This document shows positions 16,376 to 25,033 of a DNA stretch of 64,000 bases, one piece after another. Every line of letters begins with the position of its first letter. Within the stretch, counting starts at the first letter, position 1. A program made the position numbers and the translations under genes. Origin of the DNA: Streptomyces albidoflavus (GTDB lineage Bacteria; Actinomycetota; Actinomycetes; Streptomycetales; Streptomycetaceae); contig NZ_JOII01000014.1 in the NCBI RefSeq assembly GCF_000719955.1, positions 80,046-144,045 of the forward strand. Reading direction: 5' to 3'. The notes under the pieces are model-generated. The model did no database searches, was not told the origin of the DNA, and saw nothing but the letters and a program-made list of their open reading frames with translations.

Positions 16376-17092
16376 TCAGGAGAGGCGGCCGTCGACCATC
16401 TCGTGGACCCGGTCGGCAGCGTCCATTATCGCCGTGTCGTGGGTGACCATGACCGTGGCGGTCCGGTGTTCACGGGTCTGCTCGGCAATCAGCCGTACCG
16501 CCTCGGCCGACCGTACCCGGTCCAGTGCGGAGGTGGGCTCGTCCACCAGCAGCACGGCGGGGGAGGTCATCAGCGCGCGTGCCAGCCCTGCCCGCTGGCG
16601 TTCCCCTCCCGACAACTGGTGCGGGCGGGAGCCGGCACGGTGCGCGAGCCCGACCGCCTCGATGAGTTCGCCGGCGCGGGCCCGGGCCGCGTTGTCGAGG
16701 CGGCCGTCGATGTGCAGGGGCAGCAGGAGCTGTTCCCTGACGGTGAGGGAGGCCAGCAGGTTGGACTGCTGGAAGACGAAGCCGACGTGGCGGCGGCGGG
16801 TGGCGGTACGTTCCTTGTCCCGCAGGGCCGTCAGCTCGGCGCCGGCGACGTGCACGGTGCCCGCGGTCGGCCGCTGAAGGCCGCCGGCGACGGCCAGGAG
16901 GCTGGACTTGCCGGACCCGGAGGGGCCGACGACGGCCACGAACTCGCCAGGAGCGACGCTCAGGTCGACGTGGTCGAGAGCGGTGACGGCGGTGTCCCCG
17001 TCCCCCAGGGTGAGGGTGACGTCGAGCAGCCTCAGGCCGCCGCTTCCGGCGGCGTCCTGGTCGGCCCGGTGGTCGGTGGAGGTCGTGGTCAT
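16376..17092 (-). CDS. ABC transporter ATP-binding protein (MacB/LolD type)
   Basis: Energises the adjacent FtsX-type permease. The 238-aa protein has Walker A GPSGSGKS (56-63), a Q-loop in FVFQQSNLL, the signature LSGGERQR (160-167), Walker B VLLVDEPT and the switch His in VMVTHD. It begins with a 20-residue polar extension before the nucleotide-binding fold. Its ATG overlaps the permease stop by four bases (ATGA), showing translational coupling. A paralogue is at 51641-52327. Confidence 0.93.
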   Translation of the reverse strand: MTTTSTDHRADQDAAGSGGLRLLDVTLTLGDGDTAVTALDHVDLSVAPGEFVAVVGPSGSGKSSLLAVAGGLQRPTAGTVHVAGAELTALRDKERTATRRRHVGFVFQQSNLLASLTVREQLLLPLHIDGRLDNAARARAGELIEAVGLAHRAGSRPHQLSGGERQRAGLARALMTSPAVLLVDEPTSALDRVRSAEAVRLIAEQTREHRTATVMVTHDTAIMDAADRVHEMVDGRLS

Positions 17093-18216
17093 CGGCTGGC
17101 TCCCAGCGCGGTCAGAGGGTCTACGGCGGTGATGCGGCGGACGGCGACGACGGCGCCGACGGTGCCCAGGCCGATGAGGAGGCCGGAGGAGGTGGCGATG
17201 GCCGGGGCGGAGAGGGAGAAGGGGGCCTTGCCGATCATCGCGCTGCCCAGGGCCAGCCCGACGGCGGTGCCGAGGGCCGTCGCGCCGACGAGCACGGCGA
17301 CGACCTGGGCCAGTGCGTCGCGCAGGATGTATCCGGTGGGGGCGCCGAGCGCCTTCAGCAGGGCGATCTCGGCTTTGCGCTGCACCGTCCAGACGGTGAA
17401 GAACGCACCTACGACCAGGGCGGAGATGGCGTAGAGGAAGCCCTTGATCAGGGCCATGGTGCTCGACTCGGCCGTGTAGCCGGGGGACGCGCCGAACGAG
17501 GTCTCCTTGGTGTCGGCGCGGGTGGCGGTCGCCTTCTCCGCAGCGGCGACGTCCGCGCCCGGCTCCAACGTCAGGGCGACGGCCGTGGCCTGGCGCTTCG
17601 CGGCCTCGGGCAGGTCGCCCGGCAGGCCGTAGTGCAGGTGCCGCCAGGTGTCGAGGTCGGCGTACGCGACGCCGATGTGGCCGTAGGAGATCGTCTCGTC
17701 GACCAGGCCGACCACCTTCAGCCGCACCTCGCTCTTGTCCGCGGTCAGTTCGTCCCCGACGCTCACACCCAGATCGGCGATCTCCTGGGTGATCACGATG
17801 CCGGCGCCGCCGTCGGCGAGACCCTCACCACTGCTGGGGCTGGGTGCCATGGGGGACCCCGGTTCCACGCCGAAGACGGCGAGGTTGACCTGCTCGCCCT
17901 TCTCGGCGCCCTGCGTCACCTGCGCGTTGGCCAGGGTGTTCCCGAACGGCTCGGCCCGCTCGACCCCCTGCACCTCGGACCATGTCTCCCAGTCCTCCTG
18001 TTCCACGGTGGAGCGGGAGAACTGCTCACTGGTCGCCTTCTCGTCGAAGGCCAGGTGGGTCACGGGCAGGGCGCGCAGACCGGATATGCCGGCGTCCGCC
18101 AGGCCGGAGGCGAGTCCGGACAGCAGGACGCCGAGCACGGCGATGAGGGCGACCACCGCGCCCATCAGGGCGAAGCGCCCGCGGGCGAAGCGCAGGTCGC
18201 GTAGGGCGAGGAACAC
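17089..18216 (-). CDS. FtsX-like ABC transporter permease
   Basis: A 375-aa permease with one N-terminal helix (ALMGAVVALIAVLGVLLSG), a large extracytoplasmic domain of about 190 residues, and three C-terminal helices with the FtsX-type segment between them, ending RRITAVDPLTALGASR. Such permeases work in mechanotransmission or in export of lipids or peptides rather than classical import. GTG start with GGAG 6 bases before it. It is 40-50% alike by eye to the permease at 52324. The substrate is unknown. Confidence 0.9.
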   Translation of the reverse strand: MFLALRDLRFARGRFALMGAVVALIAVLGVLLSGLASGLADAGISGLRALPVTHLAFDEKATSEQFSRSTVEQEDWETWSEVQGVERAEPFGNTLANAQVTQGAEKGEQVNLAVFGVEPGSPMAPSPSSGEGLADGGAGIVITQEIADLGVSVGDELTADKSEVRLKVVGLVDETISYGHIGVAYADLDTWRHLHYGLPGDLPEAAKRQATAVALTLEPGADVAAAEKATATRADTKETSFGASPGYTAESSTMALIKGFLYAISALVVGAFFTVWTVQRKAEIALLKALGAPTGYILRDALAQVVAVLVGATALGTAVGLALGSAMIGKAPFSLSAPAIATSSGLLIGLGTVGAVVAVRRITAVDPLTALGASR

Positions 18217-18279
18217 AGGATCTCCGGGGAGGGGTGAGGACGGTCAGGCATGACGACGGGAGCCCCCAGGGCTTTGCCT

Positions 18280-18336
18280 GAACTTGACGACTCCAGTGTC
18301 GGCATCATAGGCGAACTTAACGACAGCCCTGTCGGC
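18280..18336 (-). promoter_or_regulatory. Promoter with two TetR-type operator repeats
   Basis: Two 24-bp direct repeats (18280-18303 and 18313-18336, 33 bp apart) begin GAACTT and contain the dyads CGACTCCAGTGTCG and CGACAGCCCTGTCG. Between them, on the leftward strand, is TATGAT (18309-18304), a good -10 for the permease operon. Repressor bound at both repeats would cover the -10 and -35 regions. The same core, AACTTA then GACA and TGTC, recurs upstream of the other TetR at 62971-62997. Confidence 0.7.
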
Positions 18337-18377
18337 ATGTGGCCTCCCCAGCCCTCCGGGTGCCGGACAATGGACGT

Positions 18378-18887
18378 GTGCTCGACATCGGCTACGCCCT
18401 CTCCGCCCGCTTCCCCGACCCCTCCGACCTGGACTACGCCCGGGTCGACCGGCATGCCCTGCGGCACGATCTGTTCTGCGGGGATGTGTATCTGGCGGAC
18501 ACCAAGGCCGACCGGGAGTTGTCCACAGCCTGGGGATGGGTGCCGGTGCTGGACTTCGCGTGGGCGCTCTGCGACATCGTCGAGCAGGTCGACCAGGATC
18601 CCCGGGGCAGCCGGGCCTCGCGGCCGCAGTACGCGGAGCTGGACTTCACCGAGTCGAGTGACCGGATGCTCTTCACCCGGCGGTTCGGCTGGGTCGACAT
18701 CGAGGCCGACTGGATGAAGGCCGACGAGCCGCCGCTGACCTTCTCCCACACCGAGCTGCGCCGGGAGGCCCGCGACTTCCTGCACGACGTCGTCGCCGAC
18801 CTCTGCGACCTGCACGACTCCCTGGCGGACAACCCGGTGGTCTGGGACCTGCAGGCCCGTTTCCCCCGCCTGCCCGCGCCCCGCTGA
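18378..18887 (+). CDS. Conserved-looking hypothetical protein
   Basis: A soluble, acidic 169-aa protein with no domain I recognise. It contains several Trp/Asp-rich stretches (WGWVPVLDFAWALCDIVEQVDQD, FGWVDIEADWMKAD) and a helical C-terminus. I chose the GTG at 18378, where the regular coding pattern begins; a GTG at 18339 would add 13 residues that run into the operator region. It is divergent from the ABC operon, so it could also respond to the same operator. Confidence 0.65.
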   Translation: MLDIGYALSARFPDPSDLDYARVDRHALRHDLFCGDVYLADTKADRELSTAWGWVPVLDFAWALCDIVEQVDQDPRGSRASRPQYAELDFTESSDRMLFTRRFGWVDIEADWMKADEPPLTFSHTELRREARDFLHDVVADLCDLHDSLADNPVVWDLQARFPRLPAPR

Positions 18888-18991
18888 GGGCCGACCGGGG
18901 CCTGACCGGGCCGCCGGCGGGTACGCGTCCAGCCAGGGAGTCTCTTCACACTCCCCCGGACACGTCCGAGGCCGACGGAGGGAATGGCACC

Positions 18992-19342
18992 GTGAACCAC
19001 TCGCACGCCGCACCCGGCACGACCCGGATGACCCCGCACCGGGCCCGGCCGCCGCGCCGGGGCAACACCAAGTACCCGCTCTCCCCGTCCACGGTCCGCG
19101 TACTGCGCTGGGGCCGCTGGTTCTCGCTGACACTGGCCGTGCTGACCTGGGCCGTGGTGATCACGGCGCTCGTCACCGGCTCCTGGGGCGCGGATCTCTT
19201 CCTGCTGGTCACCAACGCGGTCGGCGCCGTGCTGTGGCCGGCCCACGCCGCCTGGTCCTTCCACGCCCTGCTCCGCCACCGGGCCGCGGTGGCCGCCGCC
19301 GGAGCCGTGGACCACGCGGACCGCGCCGACGCCGCGGTGTGA
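18992..19342 (+). CDS. Small two-helix membrane protein
   Basis: A 116-aa protein. A basic Pro/Arg-rich N-terminus is followed by two hydrophobic helices (WFSLTLAVLTWAVVITALV and LFLLVTNAVGAVLWPAHAA) and a short Ala-rich tail. The GTG start has GGAGGG 11 bases before it. No family recognised. It stands alone between hypothetical genes. Confidence 0.6.
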   Translation: MNHSHAAPGTTRMTPHRARPPRRGNTKYPLSPSTVRVLRWGRWFSLTLAVLTWAVVITALVTGSWGADLFLLVTNAVGAVLWPAHAAWSFHALLRHRAAVAAAGAVDHADRADAAV

Positions 19343-19441
19343 GGCCGTACCCCGGCCCGCGTTCGCCCCGGTCCTTGACCTCGACCCGGCTTGAGGTTGC
19401 AGGCTGCGCTCAGCGCGGAGTCGATGCCGCGCCTGGGGAGA

Positions 19442-19475
19442 GGCCGGTCCGCCCGAGCAGGTGGGTGGACCGGCC
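19442..19475. terminator. Hairpin after the small membrane protein gene
   Basis: GGCCGGTCC (19442-19450) and GGACCGGCC (19467-19475) with a 16-base loop, followed by TT. A possible terminator 100 bases behind the gene ending at 19342. Confidence 0.45.
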
Positions 19476-19566
19476 TTCGCCCTGTTTCCTGGCGAAATCG
19501 CCCAAGGAACGCCCCGCTCACGGCCATTGACGGGCCGACGGGTGGATGGAACGGTTCCGGTTCAGT

Positions 19567-19595
19567 GGGGCCCGGCCCGATGACGGCCGGGCCCC
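19567..19595. terminator. Strong hairpin in the leader of the M14 peptidase gene
   Basis: GGGGCCCGGCC (19567-19577) and GGCCGGGCCCC (19585-19595) are perfect 11-base arms with a 7-base loop, 40 bases before the peptidase start. It could end upstream transcription or act in the 5' leader. Confidence 0.5.
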
Positions 19596-19634
19596 GCCCG
19601 TACGCCGCCTCCGTGCCCCACTCAGGAGATGACC

Positions 19635-20669
19635 GTGAGCAGACGCCGTTCCGCCGCCCTCGTGATCGCCGCCGCCCTGCTGGCCTCGCCGCTCGCCGCG
19701 ACCCCCGCCGCCGCCGCTCCCCCGCCCCCGCCGAAGCCCGGCCCCTGGGTCTGCGAGGGCGAGCCGGTGAAGCTGAACCGGCTGACCAGCAACGCCGAAC
19801 TGAGCGCGGAACTGCGCACGCTGGCCAAGCGCCACCCCCGCACGCTCGACGTGGAGACGGTAGGCCGCTCGGTCGACGGGCGGCCCCTGTACACGGCGAC
19901 GGCCGGCACCGGCCCGCGCAAGCTGCTGATCCTGACCCAGATGCACGGGGACGAGCCGCTCGGCACCGAGGCGGCCCTGCGGATGCTGAAGAAGGTGGCC
20001 GGACCGGGCCGGGCCGCCCGTGAGCTGCGCGAGGAGGTCACCGTCAAGGTGGTGCCGCGCGTCAACCCGGACGGCTGGGAGCGGTATCACGACCCCGACT
20101 TCCGCGAGGGGACCGATCCGCGCCTCAACTCCCACAAGGTCGACCTGAACCGCATGTTCGGCCCGTCCCCGGAGTACGACATGGCCCTCGCCCCGGAGGC
20201 GGCGGCCGTGCACGGCGTGGTCGACGGGTTCGACCCCGACCTGGTCCTCGACTACCACCACCAGGTCACCTACGCGACGCCCGACGGCCGCATGGTGACG
20301 ATGTCCGTGCTCTGGTCGACCCACCCGGACGTGGCCCCCGAGGTGGCGGCCGACGGGAAGCGGGCCGCCGCCGTCGTGGGCGACGCCCTCGCGGACAACC
20401 CCCGCTCCAACCTCACCCTCTACCCGCGCAGCGACACCGCCTCCACCGCCCGCAACGGCCTGGGCCTGGACGGCTATCCGACGCTCCTCCTGGAGCAGCG
20501 CGGCCAGCAGGAGGCCGGCCAGAAGGGCGCGGGCCCGCTGATCCGCGAGGCCCAGACGGCCATGGAGTCCATCGCCGGTTCGCTGGCGGACGGCTCCTTC
20601 GCCACCGTCGACCCGGCCCGCGCCGACCTGCTCCCGGAGCGCGGCGCCAAGGTCGACCCGCCCTGCTGA
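19635..20669 (+). CDS. Secreted M14-family zinc carboxypeptidase
   Basis: Predicted extracellular carboxypeptidase, 344 aa. A signal peptide covers about residues 1-28 (ends PAAAA). Zinc ligands appear as His104 and Glu107 in MHGDEP and a His in DYHHQ (208 or 209). NPDGWERY and SHKVDLNRMF carry the substrate-binding Asn/Arg, and Glu287 in LLLEQRG is the likely catalytic Glu. I chose the GTG at 19635 because AGGAG then lies 6 bases away; the ATG at 19629 would abut the ribosome site. No partner gene. Confidence 0.9.
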   Translation: MSRRRSAALVIAAALLASPLAATPAAAAPPPPPKPGPWVCEGEPVKLNRLTSNAELSAELRTLAKRHPRTLDVETVGRSVDGRPLYTATAGTGPRKLLILTQMHGDEPLGTEAALRMLKKVAGPGRAARELREEVTVKVVPRVNPDGWERYHDPDFREGTDPRLNSHKVDLNRMFGPSPEYDMALAPEAAAVHGVVDGFDPDLVLDYHHQVTYATPDGRMVTMSVLWSTHPDVAPEVAADGKRAAAVVGDALADNPRSNLTLYPRSDTASTARNGLGLDGYPTLLLEQRGQQEAGQKGAGPLIREAQTAMESIAGSLADGSFATVDPARADLLPERGAKVDPPC

Positions 20670-20696
20670 TCCCGGCCGGGTCCGGCGGACGGCGCC

Positions 20697-21173
20697 TTAC
20701 CGGGCGCCCAGCCCGGCGAGGGCGCCGTCCGTCAGCCGGTACACCGTCCACTCGTCCTGCGGGCGCGCGCCCAGCGACTCGTAGAAGCGGATCGAGGGCT
20801 CGTTCCAGTTGAGGACCGACCACTCCAGGCGCTGGTAGCCCCGCTCGACGCAGGTGCGCGCCAGTTCGCGCAGGAGCGCCTTGCCGTGGCCGCCGCCGCG
20901 CGCCTCCGGGCGGACGTAGAGGTCCTCCAGGTAGATGCCGTGGACGCCGCGCCAGGTCGAGAAGTTGAGGAACCAGAGGGCGAAGCCGACGGGCTCGCCG
21001 GTGGTGTCGTCCTCGGCGAGATGCGCGAAGGCGGCCGGGTGCGGCCCGAAGAGCGCGGTGCGCAGCTGCTCCTCGGTGAGGTGCACCTCGTCGAGAGCTT
21101 TCTCGTACGAGGCGAGGTCGCGGATCATCGCGTGGACGGCCGGTACGTCGGCGGGGCGAGCGGTACGAATCAT
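20697..21173 (-). CDS. GNAT acetyltransferase, diamine/thialysine N-acetyltransferase-like
   Basis: The 158-aa product has the GNAT core IYLEDLYVRPEARGGGHGKALLREL, with the acetyl-CoA loop RGGGHGK, and WSVLNWNEPSIRFYESLGA. This layout is typical of the SSAT2-like branch that acetylates polyamines or thialysine. The acceptor is inferred from overall resemblance only. It converges with the M14 peptidase gene. Confidence 0.85.
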   Translation of the reverse strand: MIRTARPADVPAVHAMIRDLASYEKALDEVHLTEEQLRTALFGPHPAAFAHLAEDDTTGEPVGFALWFLNFSTWRGVHGIYLEDLYVRPEARGGGHGKALLRELARTCVERGYQRLEWSVLNWNEPSIRFYESLGARPQDEWTVYRLTDGALAGLGAR

Positions 21174-21374
21174 GGGCGAAGGCTAGGGCCTGTCCGGCGG
21201 ATCGTGTGACTTCTCCGCACCTACCCACGTCAGTTCAGCGCGGCGGGCGTCGGGGCAGCCACCGGTGCGGTGCGGCGCCTGTCACCGTTCCCCGGAATGA
21301 TCTTTACCTCCGATTCGCACCTCTAGTCTTACGGGCGGACACAAGGCACGTATCGCACCGGGGAGTTGAGAGTG

Positions 21375-21878
21375 ATGCACGACGTTGCCGCGCTGACAGC
21401 GGAGCTCACGGACATGGCTGCGGCCGATCACCGGTCGGCAGTCCACGCGAACAGCGACGAGCCCGCCGAGCAACTGGCCTGGCGGCGGCTGACCGCCCGG
21501 CACGGTGACCGGCTCAACGAGATCATGGACGAGTACGGCTGGCCGACGGCGGAACTGGTCGGCGAGGAGGCCGCACGCGCGGCATGGCTCATCGCCCAGC
21601 ACGCCGACCGGCAGCTCGACGTACAGCGTCGCGCCCTCCGGCTGATGCGGCAGGCGGTGTCGGCAGGCTCGGCCGGCCCGCGCGAGCTGGCCTTCCTGCA
21701 CGACCGCACGCTGGTCAACGAGGGCCGCGAGCAGGTCTACGGAACTCAGATCGCCGGCGTGAAGGACGGCGCGCCGGTTCCGTGGCCCTGTGAAGACCCC
21801 GAGCGCATGGACGAACGTCGTGCGGAAGTCGGCATCGAGCCCTTCGACGAGTACGTCGCCCAGTTCTCCCTGGCCTGA
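21375..21878 (+). CDS. DUF6624-like protein of unknown function
   Basis: A 167-aa soluble helical protein. The segment FLHDRTLVNEGREQVYGTQI matches the signature of the DUF6624 family as I know it, along with the earlier GWPTAELVGEEAARAAWLIAQHAD stretch. GGGAG precedes both the GTG at 21372 and the ATG at 21375. No biochemical function is known to me. No obvious operon partners. Confidence 0.75.
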   Translation: MHDVAALTAELTDMAAADHRSAVHANSDEPAEQLAWRRLTARHGDRLNEIMDEYGWPTAELVGEEAARAAWLIAQHADRQLDVQRRALRLMRQAVSAGSAGPRELAFLHDRTLVNEGREQVYGTQIAGVKDGAPVPWPCEDPERMDERRAEVGIEPFDEYVAQFSLA

Positions 21879-21968
21879 CGCCCCCTTCCCGGTCGCTTCC
21901 GGTGGCTCACTGCCCGGACTCACCTGCCACGGGCGATGATCCGCCGGACAGGCCCTGGCCGTGGCCGC

Positions 21969-22943
21969 TCACGCGCGGCCCAGCAGGACGCGGGCGATGT
22001 GGGCCTGGTCGGGCTGGAGGCGGTGGGCGCCGTCGAGGACGTTCCACCGGGTCTCCTGGAGGACGCGGGCCAGGGTCCAGCGGGCGGCGCGGGCCCGGTC
22101 GAGCCCGGCCAGCGCGGTGAGGGCGTCGAAGCGGCGGCGGACGGCGCCGGGGTCGAAGCGGTTGTAGAGGGCGGGGGCCAGGTCGAAGCCCGGGTCGCCC
22201 GCGAGCGGTTTGGGGTCGATGGCGAGCCAGGGGCCACGGGTGGCGGCCTCGGTGCCGGGGTGCGGGGCGAGCACGTTGCCGTAGTGCAGGTCCCAGTGGA
22301 GGAGGCGGTCGCCCGGTTCGGGCAGGACCTCGCGGACGGCGGCGGCGACGTCGGTGAGCAGGGCCCGCTCGAAGGGGTCGCTGAGCGAGGCGGCGGCGCG
22401 CGGCGCCTGCCGGACCAGCCGGTCCGCGATGTCGGCGAGGCTCCGCAGGCCCGGCGGGGCGGGGCGGGCGGCGAGCCGGGCGAGGAGGGTGCCGAGCACG
22501 GTGACGGCCTCGTCGGTGTCGGCCAGCGCCTCCAACGGCCGTGCCTGGTCGAGCCGTTCGACGAGCAGGGTGCCGGTGGCCGGGTCCTCGGCGAGGAGGC
22601 GGGCGGCCCCGTCACCGTCCCAGGCCCGCAGCGCCGCCCCCTCGCCCGCGCTCTCCTCGTCCAGCAGCTGGAGCTTGAGGACGGCCGGGGTGTCGCCGTG
22701 GGCGGGCAGCCGGACGGGGAGGACGAGCGAGGCCATGCCGTGCATCGCCGGGCCGTCGGGGCGCAGGCCCCAGGCGTCGCGGTAGTGGGCGGCCCGCTCC
22801 GGCAGTCCGGCGATGAACGCCTGGCCGCGTGCGCCGTTGAACCGCGCCTGGCTGACGGCCAGTTCGGCGGGCACGGTCAACCCCGGCCAGGCGGGAGGTC
22901 CGTACGGGTGCGGGAGGGCGCCGGGGTGGGTCACGCGGGGCAT
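21969..22943 (-). CDS. Aminoglycoside/hydroxyurea phosphotransferase-type kinase (APH(6) family)
   Basis: Small-molecule kinase fold of 324 aa. The catalytic loop HWDLHYGNVL (216-225, Asp218 as base) and the metal-binding IDPKPLAGDPGFDLA (from 242) are the hallmarks of the streptomycin 6-kinase/hydroxyurea kinase family. It may inactivate an antibiotic, but most chromosomal members have no known substrate. The ATG at 22943 lacks a clear ribosome site and could be leaderless; a GTG at 22934 is an alternative. It is divergent from an FAD oxidoreductase. Confidence 0.85.
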   Translation of the reverse strand: MPRVTHPGALPHPYGPPAWPGLTVPAELAVSQARFNGARGQAFIAGLPERAAHYRDAWGLRPDGPAMHGMASLVLPVRLPAHGDTPAVLKLQLLDEESAGEGAALRAWDGDGAARLLAEDPATGTLLVERLDQARPLEALADTDEAVTVLGTLLARLAARPAPPGLRSLADIADRLVRQAPRAAASLSDPFERALLTDVAAAVREVLPEPGDRLLHWDLHYGNVLAPHPGTEAATRGPWLAIDPKPLAGDPGFDLAPALYNRFDPGAVRRRFDALTALAGLDRARAARWTLARVLQETRWNVLDGAHRLQPDQAHIARVLLGRA

Positions 22944-23082
22944 CGTACGAGCCGGACGGCCCCGGGGCGCGGGAATTCGCCCCGGCCCCGGGCCCCTCTC
23001 CCGCGCCGTCGGCCCGCGCAGTACCGTCCTGTCCAGCCGACCGCGCCGCCTCGGCGCCGACCAGACCCGGGACACGACACAC

Positions 23083-24480
23083 ATGAGCACAGTGACCGTC
23101 AACGGCGGGATCTCCTTCTGGCCCGCCGACCAGGGCTCCGCCGACCCCCGCGAGCCGCTGCCCGGCGACACGACCGCCGACGTGTGCGTGGTCGGCGGCG
23201 GCTACACCGGGCTGTGGACGGCGTACTACCTGAAGAAGGCCGCGCCGTACCTGCGGATCACCGTGCTGGAGCAGCGGTTCTGCGGCTTCGGCGCCTCGGG
23301 GCGCAACGGCGGCTGGCTGTACAACGGCATCGCCGGGCGCGAGCGGTACGCGCGGCAGCACGGCAAGGAGGCCGCGATCCGGCTCCAGCGGGCGATGAAC
23401 GCGACCGTGGACGAGGTGGTGAAGGTCGCCGCCGAGGAGGGCGTGGACGCGGACATCCACCAGGGCGGCGTCCTCGAAGTGGCGTACACGCCGGCCCAGT
23501 TGAGGCGGCTGAAGTCCTTCCACGAGGCGGAGCTGGGGTACGGCGAGAGCGACCGCGAGCTGTACGGCGCCGCCGAGACCGCCCGCCGGATACGCGTCGC
23601 GGGCGCCGTCGGCTCCACCTGGACGCCGCACGGCGCCCGCATCCACCCGGTCAAGCTCGTCCGGGGCCTGGCGGCGGCCGTCGAGGCGCTGGGCGTGGTC
23701 ATCCACGAGGCGACCCCCGTCACCGAGATCCGCCCCAAGCACGCGGTCACCCCGTACGGCACGGTCCGCGCCCCCTACATCCTGCGCTGCACCGAGGGGT
23801 TCACCGCCTCCCTCAAGGGCGAGCGCCGCACCTGGCTGCCGATGAACTCCTCGCTCGTCGCCACCCCGCCGCTGCCCGCCGAGGTCTGGGAGGAGATCGG
23901 CTGGGAGGGCCGCGAGACGCTGGGCGACATGGCCCACGCCTACCTGTACGCCCAGCGCACCCCGGACGACCGCATCGCCCTCGGCGGCCGGGGCGTCCCG
24001 TACCGCTACGGCTCCCGCACCGACACCGCCGGGCGCACCCGGCCCGCCACCGTCGAGGCCCTGCGCGAACTGCTGGTCCGCCTCTTCCCCGTCCTGGAGG
24101 GCACCGGGATCGCCCACACCTGGTCCGGCGTCCTCGGCGTCCCCCGCGACTGGTGCGCCACCGTCACCCTGGACCGCTCCACCGGCCTCGGCTGGGCCGG
24201 CGGCTACGTCGGCTCCGGCGTCGCCACCGCCAACCTCGCCGCCCGCACCCTCCGCGACCTCGTCCAGCAGGACGCCGGCCAGGGCACCGCCACCGACCTG
24301 ACCACCCTCCCCTGGGTCAACCACCGCGTCCGCAAATGGGAACCCGAGCCTCTGCGCTGGCTCGGCGTCCACTCCCTGTACGCGGCCTACCGCTCGGCCG
24401 ACCGGCGGGAACTGGCCCGCCCGGACGCGGAGACGGCCTGGATGGCACGGGTGGCGGACCGGGTTTCGGGGCGGGAGTAG
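23083..24480 (+). CDS. FAD-dependent amine/amino-acid oxidoreductase (DAO family)
   Basis: A 465-aa flavoenzyme. The dinucleotide-binding motif VCVVGGGYTGLWTAYYL (about 34-50) is followed by CGFGASGRNGGWLYNG, the DAO-type ASGRNGG flavin loop, and a C-terminal GLGWAGGYVGSGVATANLAARTL motif. These fit oxidases or dehydrogenases acting on secondary amines or gamma-glutamyl amines (PuuB/OrdL-like). The ATG at 23083 is used. The substrate is not known. Confidence 0.88.
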   Translation: MSTVTVNGGISFWPADQGSADPREPLPGDTTADVCVVGGGYTGLWTAYYLKKAAPYLRITVLEQRFCGFGASGRNGGWLYNGIAGRERYARQHGKEAAIRLQRAMNATVDEVVKVAAEEGVDADIHQGGVLEVAYTPAQLRRLKSFHEAELGYGESDRELYGAAETARRIRVAGAVGSTWTPHGARIHPVKLVRGLAAAVEALGVVIHEATPVTEIRPKHAVTPYGTVRAPYILRCTEGFTASLKGERRTWLPMNSSLVATPPLPAEVWEEIGWEGRETLGDMAHAYLYAQRTPDDRIALGGRGVPYRYGSRTDTAGRTRPATVEALRELLVRLFPVLEGTGIAHTWSGVLGVPRDWCATVTLDRSTGLGWAGGYVGSGVATANLAARTLRDLVQQDAGQGTATDLTTLPWVNHRVRKWEPEPLRWLGVHSLYAAYRSADRRELARPDAETAWMARVADRVSGRE

Positions 24481-24504
24481 GGGCCGCGCCACGGGCGCCC
24501 CGCG

Positions 24505-24642
24505 TCACTCCCAGTCCGGGGGCAGCTCGTGGAGGCGGCCGCAGGCGAGCATGGGGCAACGGACGTAGCGAGGGGCCGTGTCGTCGTGGTGGCCACCTCT
24601 GTCCTGGTCTTCGGCGTGGTCATTGTCGGGTTCGGTCTGCAC
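24505..24642 (-). CDS. Small Cys-containing protein, 45 aa
   Basis: A GTG at 24642 opens a 45-codon frame whose product is an acidic, His-rich stretch followed by RYVRCPMLACGRLHELPPDWE, with a Cys-x4-Cys pair. It overlaps the end of the preceding gene by 23 bases and is the last of four leftward genes opposite the XRE regulator. No known function. Confidence 0.5.
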   Translation of the reverse strand: MQTEPDNDHAEDQDRGGHHDDTAPRYVRCPMLACGRLHELPPDWE

Positions 24643-25033
24643 GGTGCGGCTCCTCGGCCGGGGTCGGGGCACTCGGGACGTGCACGGGGCGGGCGTAGAG
24701 CCGGTACCAGCCGGAGGCATCGCGGGCGAGGAATCCGTACGGCATTCCGTCCGCGAGGTATCGGAAGGCCGTCTCCTGAAGCCCCATGTCTGCTGCCCAG
24801 TAACGGAGTTGGGTCGGGGCATCGGCGCCGGCGTGGGGCGTCGTCCACAAAGTCCCGGGCGGTGCCCACGCCCTGTCCGGGCCGGGGTCTAGGCCGTCGG
24901 CGATCCGGACTGCCTGCCCCCGAAGCCACCGGAGAGCGAGACACCGGGTGGGGGCGACGGTGCCCCCGAGCCACAGGCTCCGCGCACCGTCCCCGCCGTA
25001 CACCTCGGCGAGATACCGGACGGCGCCGCTCAC
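24620..25033 (-). CDS. Hypothetical protein of the XRE-linked small-gene operon
   Basis: A 137-aa soluble protein with several Trp/Tyr-rich helices (RYLAEVYGGDGARSLWLGG, LRYWAADMGLQETAFRYLADGMPYGFLARDASGWYRLYARP). The GTG at 25033 overlaps the upstream stop (GTGA), which fixes the start; longer frames on this strand run through the upstream gene. I do not recognise the family. Its neighbours place it in an operon divergent from an XRE-DUF5753 regulator. Confidence 0.65.
   Translation of the reverse strand: MSGAVRYLAEVYGGDGARSLWLGGTVAPTRCLALRWLRGQAVRIADGLDPGPDRAWAPPGTLWTTPHAGADAPTQLRYWAADMGLQETAFRYLADGMPYGFLARDASGWYRLYARPVHVPSAPTPAEEPHRADRTRQ

Noticed and set aside
21969..22943. Dedicated antibiotic-resistance gene of a biosynthetic cluster
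   Set aside because: The kinase family fits, but no biosynthetic genes are nearby and the substrate cannot be inferred.
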